DNA of 16,489 nt from Limnoraphis robusta CS-951 (GCF_000972705.2 NZ_LATL02000302.1:1-16489); one strand, 5' to 3'; positions 1 to 8,243 are shown, counted from the stretch's first letter. A program made the numbers and translations. The notes: generated by a model from the sequence alone, not told the origin.

Positions 1-471
1 GGGAAGGAATCGAGGTTTCAAAAATGGGTCAATCACAACATCAGCAAACAGCTTGTTGAAGTTGCTCAACAGCTTAATTCTGCAATCGCTTTTGAGGACT
101 TGTCCTGTATCCGATTGAGAACAAAAGTTAGAAAGAAAACCCTCACCGAAATCAACCGATGGGCTTTCTATCAGTTGCGCTTGTTTACCGAGTACAAAGC
201 CCGTATTGCCGGAGTTGACGTGATTTTGGTTGCTCCAAGGTACACCAGCCAAACTTGTTCGATATGCCACCACATCCACCCCGAACCGGGAAAGTCTTAC
301 CGTCAGGGAAAAGTGTTTAAATGTGGTTTCTGTGGTTTTAAACATGACGCTGACGTTAATGGAGCGTTGAATATTGCTCAGTTAGGGGCTGTTGTAAATC
401 AGCCTGAAATCTCGACCTATTCTTGTCAATTAGAGGGGCAACTTTTGTTGTTTCCTGATGGGGTGGGTTAG
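1..471 (+). CDS. tnpB: TnpB (OrfB) RNA-guided nuclease, C-terminal part, 5' end outside window
   Basis: The open frame runs from the first base of the window to TAG at 469-471 (156 residues seen), so the N-terminal half lies outside or is lost. Visible parts are the RuvC-II glutamate in AFEDLS (residue 32 of the fragment), a four-cysteine zinc ribbon (TCSIC near residues 84-88 and CGFC near 108-111) and the RuvC-III aspartate in DADVNGALNIA. These are the hallmarks of a canonical IS200/IS605/IS1341 TnpB, which is an RNA-guided DNA nuclease in characterised relatives. Active-site residues in this part are intact. No tnpA and no clear right-end hairpin follow. An internal TTG at 100 is not the real start, because conserved sequence extends upstream of it. 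It may be a whole gene cut by the window edge or a remnant. Confidence 0.85.
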   Translation, partial: GKESRFQKWVNHNISKQLVEVAQQLNSAIAFEDLSCIRLRTKVRKKTLTEINRWAFYQLRLFTEYKARIAGVDVILVAPRYTSQTCSICHHIHPEPGKSYRQGKVFKCGFCGFKHDADVNGALNIAQLGAVVNQPEISTYSCQLEGQLLLFPDGVG

Positions 472-499
472 GGATAGAGCCTCTGCCAAAAGCTTTGCG

Positions 500-528
500 T
501 TGGCGATGGGTAGTTTACTAGATATGAT
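500..528 (+). promoter_or_regulatory. Candidate sigma-70 type promoter upstream of the GGDEF/EAL gene
   Basis: TTGGCG at 500-505 and TATGAT at 523-528 are separated by 17 bp. A start near 535 would leave a leader of about 120 nt before the ATG at 657. The stretch 472-656 holds no gene that I can see. Prediction by eye only. Confidence 0.35.
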
Positions 529-656
529 GTAAGTCTAGCCTGAAATTACTGTCTGTTGGGGAGTGATGGAGAATTTAGAGAGTATCAAGTTTAATGTGTA
601 TTTTTAATTGTTTTTAGTTTTAGGTTGTCAACTACCCAGTTTCCTTTTTGCCCAAG

Positions 657-2447
657 ATGGATCAACAAACCCTTCCCATCGACAATTCTGATATTCTCAT
701 TGTTGACGATCAACCTGCCAACCTGCGGCTTTTGTCAAGATTACTCAGTCGCAAAGGATATGAGGTTCGTCAAGCGATTAACGGTACAATGGCGTTACAA
801 GCGGTTCAGGCGAAGTTGCCTCAGTTGATTCTGTTGGATATTATGATGTCAGATCTCGATGGTTATGAGGTCTGTTCTCGTTTGAAAGCTAATCCCGAAA
901 CGGCTGATGTTCCGGTTATTTTTTTGAGTGCGCTTGATGATGTTTTTGATAAGGTGAAAGCGTTTACAGTCGGGGCTGTAGATTATATTAGCAAACCGTT
1001 TCAATCTCAAGAAGTTTTAGCTCGGGTACAACATCATCTCGCCTTACAAGCGGTGAATCAAAAAATTTCTCTACTGAATGCGGAACTTGAACAACAAGTT
1101 AAAGAACGGACTCATCAATTGGAGGAAGTTCATGCTAAATTGACTAAAATGGCGTTTCACGATGAGTTAACAGGTCTACCTAATCGAGCCTTATTTATAG
1201 ATCGATTACAAGAGGCACTCAAACAAGCTCAAGCTGATTCTTCTTATAAGTTTGGATTGCTGTATATTGATTGCGATCGCTTCAAAGTGGTTAATGATTC
1301 TCTCGGTCATTCGGTTGGTGATCAGTTATTAACGGCGGTGGCTCATCGATTAGCAGAGGCTTTACCCGAGGTTAATATATTAGCACGGTTAGGCGGCGAT
1401 GAATTTGCGATTCTCCTGACTCAAGTTGCAGATATTACGCCAGCAGTAGGGGTTGCTGAAAAAGTAATTGAAACTTTATCTTGTCCTTTCAAGCTGCGAA
1501 AATATGATGTTTATGTGAATGCGAGTATTGGTATTGCTTTGAGTAATAGTAGTTATACTCAACCTGAGCATATTCTCCGAGACGCAGATGCAGCGATGTA
1601 TCGGGCTAAAAAACAGGGAAATCGCTATCAAGTGTTTGACCCGGCAATGTATCATAAAGCGGTGCAAACGCTGCAAATTGAAACGGATTTACGGAAAGCG
1701 ATTTCTCTCAATGAATTGAAACTCAATTATCAGCCGATTATTGATTTAAAGACGGGGAAATTGATGGGGTTTGAAGCTTTAGCACGCTGGATACATTCAA
1801 ATCTGGGTTTTATTTCACCTGCTGAATTTATTCCGATAGCCGAAGAAACAGGTTTAATTATTCCGATTGGTTATTGGATATTAGAACAAACTTGTCAACA
1901 ACTGAAAACCTGGCAAATGAACGGTTTGGCGGGGGCAGAAATTACAATTAATGTCAATTTATCTGCGCGTCAATTTTCTCAAATAGATTTGATTTCGCAA
2001 ATTGACAAAATTTTAGAAAAAACGTCTCTAGACTCTCAATATCTAAAGTTTGAGATTACAGAAAGTGCGATTATGGAAAATCAACAAAAAGCACAAAATG
2101 TTTTAGAACAACTTCGTGAGCGGCACATTCATATTTGTTTAGATGATTTTGGGACGGGTTATTCTTCTCTGAGTTATCTTGATTGTTTTTCGATTGATAC
2201 CTTGAAAATTGATAAATCTTTTACAGGACGTTTAAATGGAACTGCTGAAAAACTGGGGTTAGTACCTGTTATTATTAATATTGCTCATCACATGGGGATG
2301 AATGTTGTCGCGGAAGGGGTTGAAACAGAAGAACAATTAAACCAGTTAAAAGAACTCAATTGTGATTTTGGTCAAGGTTATTTATTCGCAAAACCATTGG
2401 ATGTGGAAAATGCAACTCAGCTATTAGAATCATCTCCTCAATGGTAA
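657..2447 (+). CDS. Response regulator with GGDEF and EAL domains (cyclic-di-GMP cyclase/phosphodiesterase)
   Basis: A 596-residue protein if started at ATG 657; an in-frame TTG at 648 is possible, and neither has a clear ribosome site. Residues 10-130 are a receiver domain with the acidic pair D17-D18, phospho-acceptor D61 in LILLDIMM, and K113 in SKPF. A predicted coiled coil (about 132-165) leads to a GGDEF domain whose active loop GGDEF (246-250) is intact. The RxxD inhibitory site is missing (PEVN at that position). The EAL domain follows with EALAR (from 373), NLSARQF, EITES, DDFGTGYSS, KIDKSF and AEGVE, so the phosphodiesterase residues look complete. It should make or degrade cyclic-di-GMP in the cytoplasm under control of an unidentified histidine kinase. 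No kinase gene is adjacent. The net direction of activity cannot be told from sequence. Confidence 0.92.
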   Translation: MDQQTLPIDNSDILIVDDQPANLRLLSRLLSRKGYEVRQAINGTMALQAVQAKLPQLILLDIMMSDLDGYEVCSRLKANPETADVPVIFLSALDDVFDKVKAFTVGAVDYISKPFQSQEVLARVQHHLALQAVNQKISLLNAELEQQVKERTHQLEEVHAKLTKMAFHDELTGLPNRALFIDRLQEALKQAQADSSYKFGLLYIDCDRFKVVNDSLGHSVGDQLLTAVAHRLAEALPEVNILARLGGDEFAILLTQVADITPAVGVAEKVIETLSCPFKLRKYDVYVNASIGIALSNSSYTQPEHILRDADAAMYRAKKQGNRYQVFDPAMYHKAVQTLQIETDLRKAISLNELKLNYQPIIDLKTGKLMGFEALARWIHSNLGFISPAEFIPIAEETGLIIPIGYWILEQTCQQLKTWQMNGLAGAEITINVNLSARQFSQIDLISQIDKILEKTSLDSQYLKFEITESAIMENQQKAQNVLEQLRERHIHICLDDFGTGYSSLSYLDCFSIDTLKIDKSFTGRLNGTAEKLGLVPVIINIAHHMGMNVVAEGVETEEQLNQLKELNCDFGQGYLFAKPLDVENATQLLESSPQW

Positions 2448-2500
2448 ACCCCGTTAGGAGCAATTGTATTTTTGACAACTGTGGGATTATTACAGATAAA

Positions 2501-2526
2501 AGGCTCAAACTGTGTAGCCTGAGCCT
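2501..2526. terminator. Weak inverted repeat after the GGDEF/EAL gene, possible terminator
   Basis: AGGCTCA (2501-2507) pairs with TGAGCCT (2520-2526) across a 12-nt loop. On the minus strand the stem is followed by TTTAT, on the plus strand by GTGAAAATT. It lies between two convergent genes (657-2447 + and 2717-3685 -) and could end either transcript. The U-tracts are poor. Confidence 0.25.
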
Positions 2527-2716
2527 GTGAAAATTTATGCTAAAATCGGTGTAATTGAAACACGATCTAAAAAATCATCAAACTCTAAAACAGAGAAAAA
2601 ATGCGTTTTCTATAAGAGTTTTCATCCGTAAGGGCGGGTTGAATTGCACTTTATCGATTGATAGAATGGCGAATCTACCTATCCCAAATCGGCTGCAAAA
2701 ACTCTATACACACAAG

Positions 2717-3736
<1,020 letters not shown>

Positions 3737-3849
3737 TCAATTACAAGATGATATTGTCTCATTCTTGGTTACTGATTACTTTTGTTGCTGAGGCGAAGTG
3801 TTTGGAAAGCTTGTCTGCTATTGGAAAACCGGAACGTAAAGAACTATTA

Positions 3850-3870
3850 CAACTGATTTCAACTGATTTC
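3850..3870. repeat. Short direct repeat, two copies of AACTGATTTC
   Basis: AACTGATTTC occurs twice back to back at about 3851-3870 in the 425-bp gene-free stretch 3686-4110. I see no larger repeat around it; it may be simple slippage. The rest of the stretch holds the hairpin at 4041 and no coding frame I can defend. Confidence 0.4.
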
Positions 3871-4040
3871 TCTGTCCGTTAGCCGTTTCCGACAGCACCT
3901 CTGACTTGCGATAGAAAGGGCAAAATCGAAAACTCTATCTTTAGACAGTGGTGCAATTGGGTTTGTCGATGTGATAATCAATCCAGAATGAATGCGTTTG
4001 TTTGTTCCTTATCGACAAGAAAGACTTGAGGGTATTTTTA

Positions 4041-4078
4041 AGGGACTGGGCAGTTAACCCAGTCCTTATTTTTTTGCA
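4041..4078 (+). terminator. Strong intrinsic terminator on the + strand with no matching gene
   Basis: GGACTGGG (4043-4050) pairs perfectly with CCCAGTCC (4058-4065) across a 7-nt loop, followed by TTATTTTTTT. The U-tract is on the plus strand, yet no plus-strand gene lies between 2447 and here, so it may end a small RNA. It also sits about 45 bp beyond the stop of the minus-strand HTTM gene and could serve that transcript, although the minus-strand tail (CTTAAAAATA) is poor. Confidence 0.6.
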
Positions 4079-4110
4079 AAATCTCACGAACACCTTAGAT
4101 TTGAGTGAAC

Positions 4111-5463
4111 TTACTTCTGAGAATCTATCGAGCAAGTTTCAAAACTACATTGATTAAAGCGTTTTCTTCTAGATGCGACAAACTTGTAGATTTTGGGGCC
4201 AAAATTCGATGAACCTGGAAGATAGAGAACCAGTTGTAACGGCCATAAAATCGGAATATACCGCAAAATTTCTCGAAAGGCAAAAAATCCCTTTTTGACC
4301 GCTCCATTCGGTAAAATTAAGTGCATTTCCTCTAGACAAGCTTGCAAGGAAATCTGTGGATGAGTCTCAGCTATCGTTTTCCATCGTTGTTCTAAATCAC
4401 TGTAAATTAGACGATTAAACCAATCAAAATAACACAATACTGTCATTGAGCGAATACACAGAGGACATAGACCATCATAGAGAATTTCCGGTTTCTGATT
4501 TGAGGCGGAAGACCAGGGACGAGTCGTGAATTTTTGAACAATAGAAGCCCAAGGAATAAACACCGCATAAAGTGCAATAAACTGGAAAAAAGGCGCTCTC
4601 TGGGCTAAATAAATGCCGATGTGAAGAGATGCTCCTAAAGGAATATAAATCCAGACAAGTTGTGGAAAAATCAGCACGAGAAAGAAAGTGGCTTCAAACC
4701 CAACCGCCATCAATGAAGATAGCACCGCCATTGTATGATTATGTGCGAGCCAGACTCCTAAATCACTTCCCCAGCGCAAACCATCTGTTAGCAAATAGTA
4801 TTGCAGTGTATATCCATTGAACCAATCTAATCCATCATTCGTGAGTTTAGCTAGTCCAGCACTCAGATAAACCAATGCAAACATCCACTGCACAAACAGT
4901 AACGGCCAGCGAGCAAAACTGCTATTTTCCTCTACAATATTGAAGGTTTCAAACTTTCGTTTTTTCAGGTTAAATTGAATCCGTTTTCCGATGTCATCAA
5001 TCGATAAAACTCGACCAGATGGACTGAGTGCAAGCACAAATAAAGCCATCATCATTAAAGCTTCAGGATGATGATATTTTCCAAAAGAATAGAGATATTT
5101 TTGCATCCAAAGACAGCCGAGTGAGAAGGGGATTAAACTCAAGTTGGTTTTGAAACCGAGTAAAGCAAAAAGCCCTGTTCCTACGGTAATCCAGTAAATC
5201 GCAAATAGAAAAATATCGGGTGGCGGTTCACTCCAGCCAAAGGGTAAAGTTAGTAATTGAACAAAAGGTAAAGGAGTATAAACAGCATCTGGCCATGAGG
5301 CTCGATTCAAGATATTATTGAAATAGTCTGGTTTGAGAATATAGATGAGTTGAAAGGTGACAAAAATAATCCGACAAATAGCCAGATTAAACAAGGGAGC
5401 TGGACGAAACCAGTAATTATTCCAGATTTCTAAGATTGAATGTTGACGTTTTTGTATTTCCAT
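4111..5463 (-). CDS. HTTM (vitamin K gamma-carboxylase-like) membrane protein fused to a DCC/DUF393 thiol-oxidoreductase domain
   Basis: 450 residues. Residues about 18-315 are a multi-helix membrane domain resembling HTTM proteins, a family related to vitamin-K-dependent gamma-glutamyl carboxylase. The HTTM-like landmarks are FRPAPLFNLAICRI (19-32), YHHPEALMM (130-138) and SAGLAKLTNDGLDWFNGY (201-218). K206 in AGLAKL falls where, from memory of the human carboxylase, the catalytic lysine lies; this alignment is by eye. Residues about 324-440 form a DCC-family domain with YDGLCPLC (329-336; C333 and C336), a thioredoxin-like CxxC redox site. The two domains are often separate genes; here they are one chain. 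It is the last gene of a unit with the 165-residue orphan (14-bp gap) and the NDH-2-type reductase. Substrate unknown; true carboxylase activity is not established for bacterial HTTM proteins. Confidence 0.82.
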   Translation of the reverse strand: MEIQKRQHSILEIWNNYWFRPAPLFNLAICRIIFVTFQLIYILKPDYFNNILNRASWPDAVYTPLPFVQLLTLPFGWSEPPPDIFLFAIYWITVGTGLFALLGFKTNLSLIPFSLGCLWMQKYLYSFGKYHHPEALMMMALFVLALSPSGRVLSIDDIGKRIQFNLKKRKFETFNIVEENSSFARWPLLFVQWMFALVYLSAGLAKLTNDGLDWFNGYTLQYYLLTDGLRWGSDLGVWLAHNHTMAVLSSLMAVGFEATFFLVLIFPQLVWIYIPLGASLHIGIYLAQRAPFFQFIALYAVFIPWASIVQKFTTRPWSSASNQKPEILYDGLCPLCIRSMTVLCYFDWFNRLIYSDLEQRWKTIAETHPQISLQACLEEMHLILPNGAVKKGFFAFREILRYIPILWPLQLVLYLPGSSNFGPKIYKFVASRRKRFNQCSFETCSIDSQK

Positions 5464-5477
5464 GTTTTTGATCCAGG

Positions 5478-5975
5478 CTATTTTTGAAATATAGTTTTTG
5501 TGACGGTTTCAGGAAGGCTTTTAATACCGTCTTTGGTAATTTTATAACTGTCCACGTTTAACAATAGTTCCTGAATCTGCTTTCCATTTTTAGCTTCATA
5601 CAGTTTGATAAATTCAGATAATGTCTGCTCATCCTTTTGTATATTTGCTGTATAAGTTTTAAACTTATAATCTTTCATTCCCAGTGATTTATGATTGAAA
5701 ACTCCTTCTGTTCCATCGGTTAATTTACCAACTAAAGTATACTTTTTGACGGTTTCTCCTTCATACTTTGCACTGCTATACATTGCATAGGATAAAAAAG
5801 GATAAAGTAGCGGATCACAACCTACATTAACAGCAGCAGGTAAAAAAGAAAAGATCTGCCCTAAGCAAAAAAATCTAACCGCAGCCCCTGCTTGCAAAAT
5901 TAAGCAGATCAGGATCAACGGAGAGATGAGCTGTTTTGCTCTGTTTTCGAGATTTATGGAAAGTGTGGTTTTCAT
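5478..5975 (-). CDS. Uncharacterised 165-residue membrane-anchored protein in the HTTM unit
   Basis: I do not recognise a family. Residues about 16-36 (ISPLILICLILQAGAAVRFF) and 38-65 are hydrophobic: one or two membrane segments, or an uncleaved signal anchor. The rest (about 68-165) is soluble, rich in lysine, threonine and glutamate, and looks like a small alpha/beta domain facing one side of the membrane. There are three cysteines, C24, C37 and C53. The start at ATG 5973-5975 is preceded by AGGG at a suitable distance. It sits 14 bp before the HTTM-DCC start and 56 bp after the NDH-2 stop, all on one strand, so co-transcription and a shared role are likely. It could be a substrate or partner of the HTTM protein. 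That is inference. Confidence 0.75.
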   Translation of the reverse strand: MKTTLSINLENRAKQLISPLILICLILQAGAAVRFFCLGQIFSFLPAAVNVGCDPLLYPFLSYAMYSSAKYEGETVKKYTLVGKLTDGTEGVFNHKSLGMKDYKFKTYTANIQKDEQTLSEFIKLYEAKNGKQIQELLLNVDSYKITKDGIKSLPETVTKTIFQK

Positions 5976-6031
5976 TGTTTTTCCCTGATATTAATGCTTG
6001 TTTCCGTTAAAAAACTTGAATCACGACTGAA

Positions 6032-7306
6032 CTAAAGAAAAAATGAGAATGCTTTTTTGAATCGATAAACTCCTTGTTTAAACCCTTGGATAAATTGCTG
6101 AACACTTTTTAAAGCTAATCGTTTTAATCGATAACGAACAACTTGATAACGATGATCAATTGTCGGCATTCTGAGCAAGATATAAACAGCTTTTCGAGTC
6201 AAACGAGCGAGAAATCCTTTCAGTTCTATTCCAAAACTAGAGACAGTTGCAGCGTGAACTCCTAACGTTAACATCTGTCCTAAATGTAAATAATGAAACG
6301 CTCGTAAGGGTTTTTTATCAATTGCTGCTTTGAGATTTTTAGCCGCACAATTTGCTTGTTGAAATGCGGCTTGAGCCGTTGTTGGAACTTGTTGACCTTT
6401 GCGATCGCGTATATCTGCTAAATCACCTAAAGCAAAGACTTCAGGAAAATCAATCAGTTGCAGTGTCGGTTGAGTTAGTAGCTGTCCTTGACTATTATGT
6501 TGACATGAGAGAAGATGTAGCCATTCTCTGGCTTGAGTTCCAATGGTTCCAATCACTAAATCCACAGGAACAGTATAGGTTTGACTTCCCTGAATTATAT
6601 TAATAGAATTTTCACCTACCGCCTGAACTTGGGTTTGAAACTTGATCTGAACACCCCGATTAATTAGGGATTTATACGCCACATTTTGGCAACAGGTAGA
6701 AAAGTTTTTGAGGATTTTTTGACCTCGAACAATTAAAGAAATCTCGCCTCGTTCTCCTAAACGATCTACTAATTTCCCTGCTAATTCAACTGCATTTGCT
6801 CCGCCACCGAGAATTCCAACTCTAATTTTAGATAAGTTAGAATTTTCGAGAATGTGTAGTTTCTCTTGCAAACGTATTGCATCACTTAGGGTTCGGAAAG
6901 CATAAGCATGAGTCGAGACACCTGGAACATCAGAATAGGTTCGTCTTCCAACAGCGAGAACTAAATAATCGTAGAATAAAGCAGGGCTATCTTGCAGTTG
7001 AATTTGATGTCTTTCTAAATCAACCCCTTGGATCGTTCCTTGATGAAATTGCACCTCAGTGTCTATTAATAATTTTTGAAAGGGAGGCGCAACTTCCCAA
7101 GTTTGAAGTTCTCCTGTGATTAATTCATAGAGAAAGGGAGTAAACAGGAAGCGATCTTTTTGATCAATTAAAATAATTTCGGGTTTGTTCGCTTTAGATC
7201 TAAATAGACGATCTAAGTACAAAGCTGTGTATAACCCCGCAAACCCACCCCCGAGAATACAAATTCGAGCTTGATTGCTCGACCCTGATTGTAAATTTTT
7301 CAGCAT
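6032..7306 (-). CDS. NDH-2 type NAD(P)H:quinone oxidoreductase, NdbB-like
   Basis: 424 residues with two Rossmann folds: the FAD site GGGFAG (19-24), the NAD(P)H site GGGANA (167-172), and the second FAD motif GDLADI (294-299). AQAAFQQA (311-318) matches the quinone-side AQxAxQ motif of type II NADH dehydrogenases. Segments RDRFLFTPFLYEL, QTWEVAPPF and DRLGERG resemble the Synechocystis NdbB protein Slr1743, which I recall as the demethylphylloquinone reductase of vitamin K1 synthesis. This resemblance is from memory. The basic, amphipathic C-terminus (about 365-424) probably anchors it to the membrane. It differs from that relative in GGGANAVELA against GGGYSGVELA, so it may be a paralogue. 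ATG at 7304-7306 is preceded by AGAGG. It heads the three-gene unit. Confidence 0.88.
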   Translation of the reverse strand: MLKNLQSGSSNQARICILGGGFAGLYTALYLDRLFRSKANKPEIILIDQKDRFLFTPFLYELITGELQTWEVAPPFQKLLIDTEVQFHQGTIQGVDLERHQIQLQDSPALFYDYLVLAVGRRTYSDVPGVSTHAYAFRTLSDAIRLQEKLHILENSNLSKIRVGILGGGANAVELAGKLVDRLGERGEISLIVRGQKILKNFSTCCQNVAYKSLINRGVQIKFQTQVQAVGENSINIIQGSQTYTVPVDLVIGTIGTQAREWLHLLSCQHNSQGQLLTQPTLQLIDFPEVFALGDLADIRDRKGQQVPTTAQAAFQQANCAAKNLKAAIDKKPLRAFHYLHLGQMLTLGVHAATVSSFGIELKGFLARLTRKAVYILLRMPTIDHRYQVVRYRLKRLALKSVQQFIQGFKQGVYRFKKAFSFFL

Positions 7307-7360
7307 ATATTAGCCTCTTACATAGAGAGGTTTGTCAATAGCTTAATTAGACCGATGAAC

Positions 7361-7377
7361 GCTATCCAAGCGATAGC
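7361..7377 (-). promoter_or_regulatory. Hairpin in the leader of the NDH-2/HTTM unit
   Basis: GCTATC (7361-7366) pairs with GATAGC (7372-7377) across 5 nt, between the candidate promoter at 7391-7418 and the NDH-2 start. It could be a leader structure; function unknown. Confidence 0.35.
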
Positions 7378-7390
7378 AGTGACTGGGTAA

Positions 7391-7418
7391 AGTTTAGAGG
7401 TTTTTTTGAAACTTTCAA
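7391..7418 (-). promoter_or_regulatory. Candidate promoter and overlapping palindrome upstream of the NDH-2 gene
   Basis: On the minus strand TTGAAA (7418-7413) and TAAACT (7396-7391) are 16 bp apart, a fair sigma-70 match. The perfect palindrome TTGAAAcTTTCAA (7406-7418) covers the -35 element, as an operator would. Start would be near 7384, about 80 nt before the gene. By eye only. Confidence 0.35.
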
Positions 7419-7768
7419 GGATTTTATCAAACAATAGAAATGAGCTTATGCGGTTCAAATGACTAATACAAGATACTTATGTAAAATAATCCGGGTGGAA
7501 TGTAAAGGGTTTGTAAAATCTCTCTTGATTTTTTAGGGATTTAGCTTAAACTTGATCCATTTTTCCAAGATTTGAGGCGATCGCATTTCTCGGGCTGAGG
7601 TTGAGGGACTGATGTTTTTCCCGAATTCCTCAAATTTATTGGATTTTATTGATTAATCTAAGTAGTCGGACATAAATCAACCAAGCTGTGTCAACAACTG
7701 TAAATCTTGCTCAATTCCTTACGGTTCCCAGATCCGCCGGAACCTGTTCCCTTGTCTTCACGATTAAC
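7419..7768. other. Intergenic stretch without a recognisable gene
   Basis: No coding frame with a credible start and composition is visible. It holds one HIP1 octamer (7577-7584) and a small inverted repeat GGTTCC/GGAACC (7723-7728 and 7739-7744) just upstream of the tRNA-Leu promoter. Confidence 0.6.
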
Positions 7769-7799
7769 TTGACTTTTCCCCGACGACTTATGCTATAAT
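7769..7799 (+). promoter_or_regulatory. Promoter of tRNA-Leu
   Basis: TTGACT (7769-7774) and a perfect TATAAT (7794-7799) are separated by 19 bp, with an upstream TGC giving an extended -10. The tRNA begins 17 bp after the -10 box. The spacing is longer than ideal, but the -10 box and position make this a confident site. Confidence 0.65.
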
Positions 7800-7815
7800 A
7801 GAATGCTAGGAATAA

Positions 7816-7897
7816 GCGGACGTGGCGGAATTGGTAGACGCGCTAGATTTAGGTTCTAGTACCGCAAGGTGTGAAGGTTCAAGTCCTTTCGTCCGCA
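7816..7897 (+). tRNA. trnL-UAG: tRNA-Leu, anticodon UAG
   Basis: 82 nt. The acceptor arms GCGGACG and CGTCCGC pair fully, with discriminator A at 7897. The anticodon stem CTAGA/TCTAG encloses loop TTTAGGT, giving anticodon TAG (reads CUN leucine codons). A long variable arm (TACCGCAAGGTGT region) marks a class II tRNA, as expected for leucine, and the T arm GGTTCAAGTCC is intact. CCA is not encoded. The + strand frame beginning MAELVDALDLGSS that overlaps it is a translation artefact of the tRNA. Confidence 0.97.
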
Positions 7898-7981
7898 TTA
7901 ACTTCATAAAAAAAACACTTAAGGGACAAGGTTTTCACTTGCGGATTTGTCGATATTTGCAGAATCTCAATGGTTTTGACC

Positions 7982-8008
7982 GTAATAAACCTAACTTGGT
8001 TTTATTAC
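7982..8008. repeat. AT-rich inverted repeat between tRNA genes
   Basis: GTAATAAACC (7982-7991) is complementary to GGTTTTATTAC (7998-8008) apart from one bulged base. It lies between the convergent tRNA-Leu and tRNA-Thr genes and may help to end transcription from either side, though there is no U-tract directly after it. Confidence 0.35.
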
Positions 8009-8051
8009 TAAAGACGTTATACAATAAGGGTTTTCCGAAGTCTATCAAAAA

Positions 8052-8123
8052 AGCCCGTGACGAGGATTGAACTCGTGACCTCACCCTTACCAAGGGTGTG
8101 CTCTACCACTGAGCCACACGGGC
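8052..8123 (-). tRNA. trnT-GGU: tRNA-Thr, anticodon GGU
   Basis: 72 nt. Acceptor arms GCCCGTG and CACGGGC pair fully; discriminator T. The anticodon stem CACCC/GGGTG encloses TTGGTAA, giving anticodon GGT (threonine ACY codons). The T arm GAGTTCAATCCTC is normal. CCA is not encoded. It follows tRNA-Tyr by 19 nt on the same strand, so both are probably cut from one precursor. A run of six T (discriminator plus five) follows the acceptor stem directly. Confidence 0.96.
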
Positions 8124-8142
8124 ATTAATTAGAAATTTGAGG

Positions 8143-8224
8143 TGGGCCGAGCTGGATTTGAACCAGCGTAGGCGTAGCCAGCGGATTTACAGTCCGCCCC
8201 CATTAACCACTCGGGCATCGACCC
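8143..8224 (-). tRNA. trnY-GUA: tRNA-Tyr, anticodon GUA
   Basis: 82 nt. Acceptor arms GGGTCGA and TCGGCCC pair with one G-U; discriminator A. The anticodon stem GCGGA/TCCGC encloses CTGTAAA, giving anticodon GTA. A long variable arm (about TGGCTACGCCTACG) makes it class II, as bacterial tRNA-Tyr is. CCA is not encoded. First gene of the Tyr-Thr pair. Confidence 0.97.
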
Positions 8225-8243
8225 ATTTATTCTACAATAAATC

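Noticed and set aside
625..828. 67-residue plus-strand frame overlapping the receiver domain
   Set aside because: Out of frame with the strongly conserved receiver domain and without any family signature.
2472..2500. Promoter-like TTGACA-17-GATAAA on the plus strand after the GGDEF/EAL gene
   Set aside because: The -10 match is moderate and no gene or plus-strand terminator of quality follows before the convergent por gene.
3941..4135. 64-residue minus-strand frame beyond the HTTM gene
   Set aside because: It overlaps the terminator hairpin and the HTTM 3' end, with no ribosome site or family features.
7443..7540. 25-residue plus-strand frame beginning MTNTRYLCK
   Set aside because: Too short, no ribosome site, no composition or motif supporting a gene.
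7822..8070. Plus-strand frame beginning MAELVDALDLGSS
   Set aside because: It is the translation of tRNA-Leu and its 3' flank, a well-known artefact.
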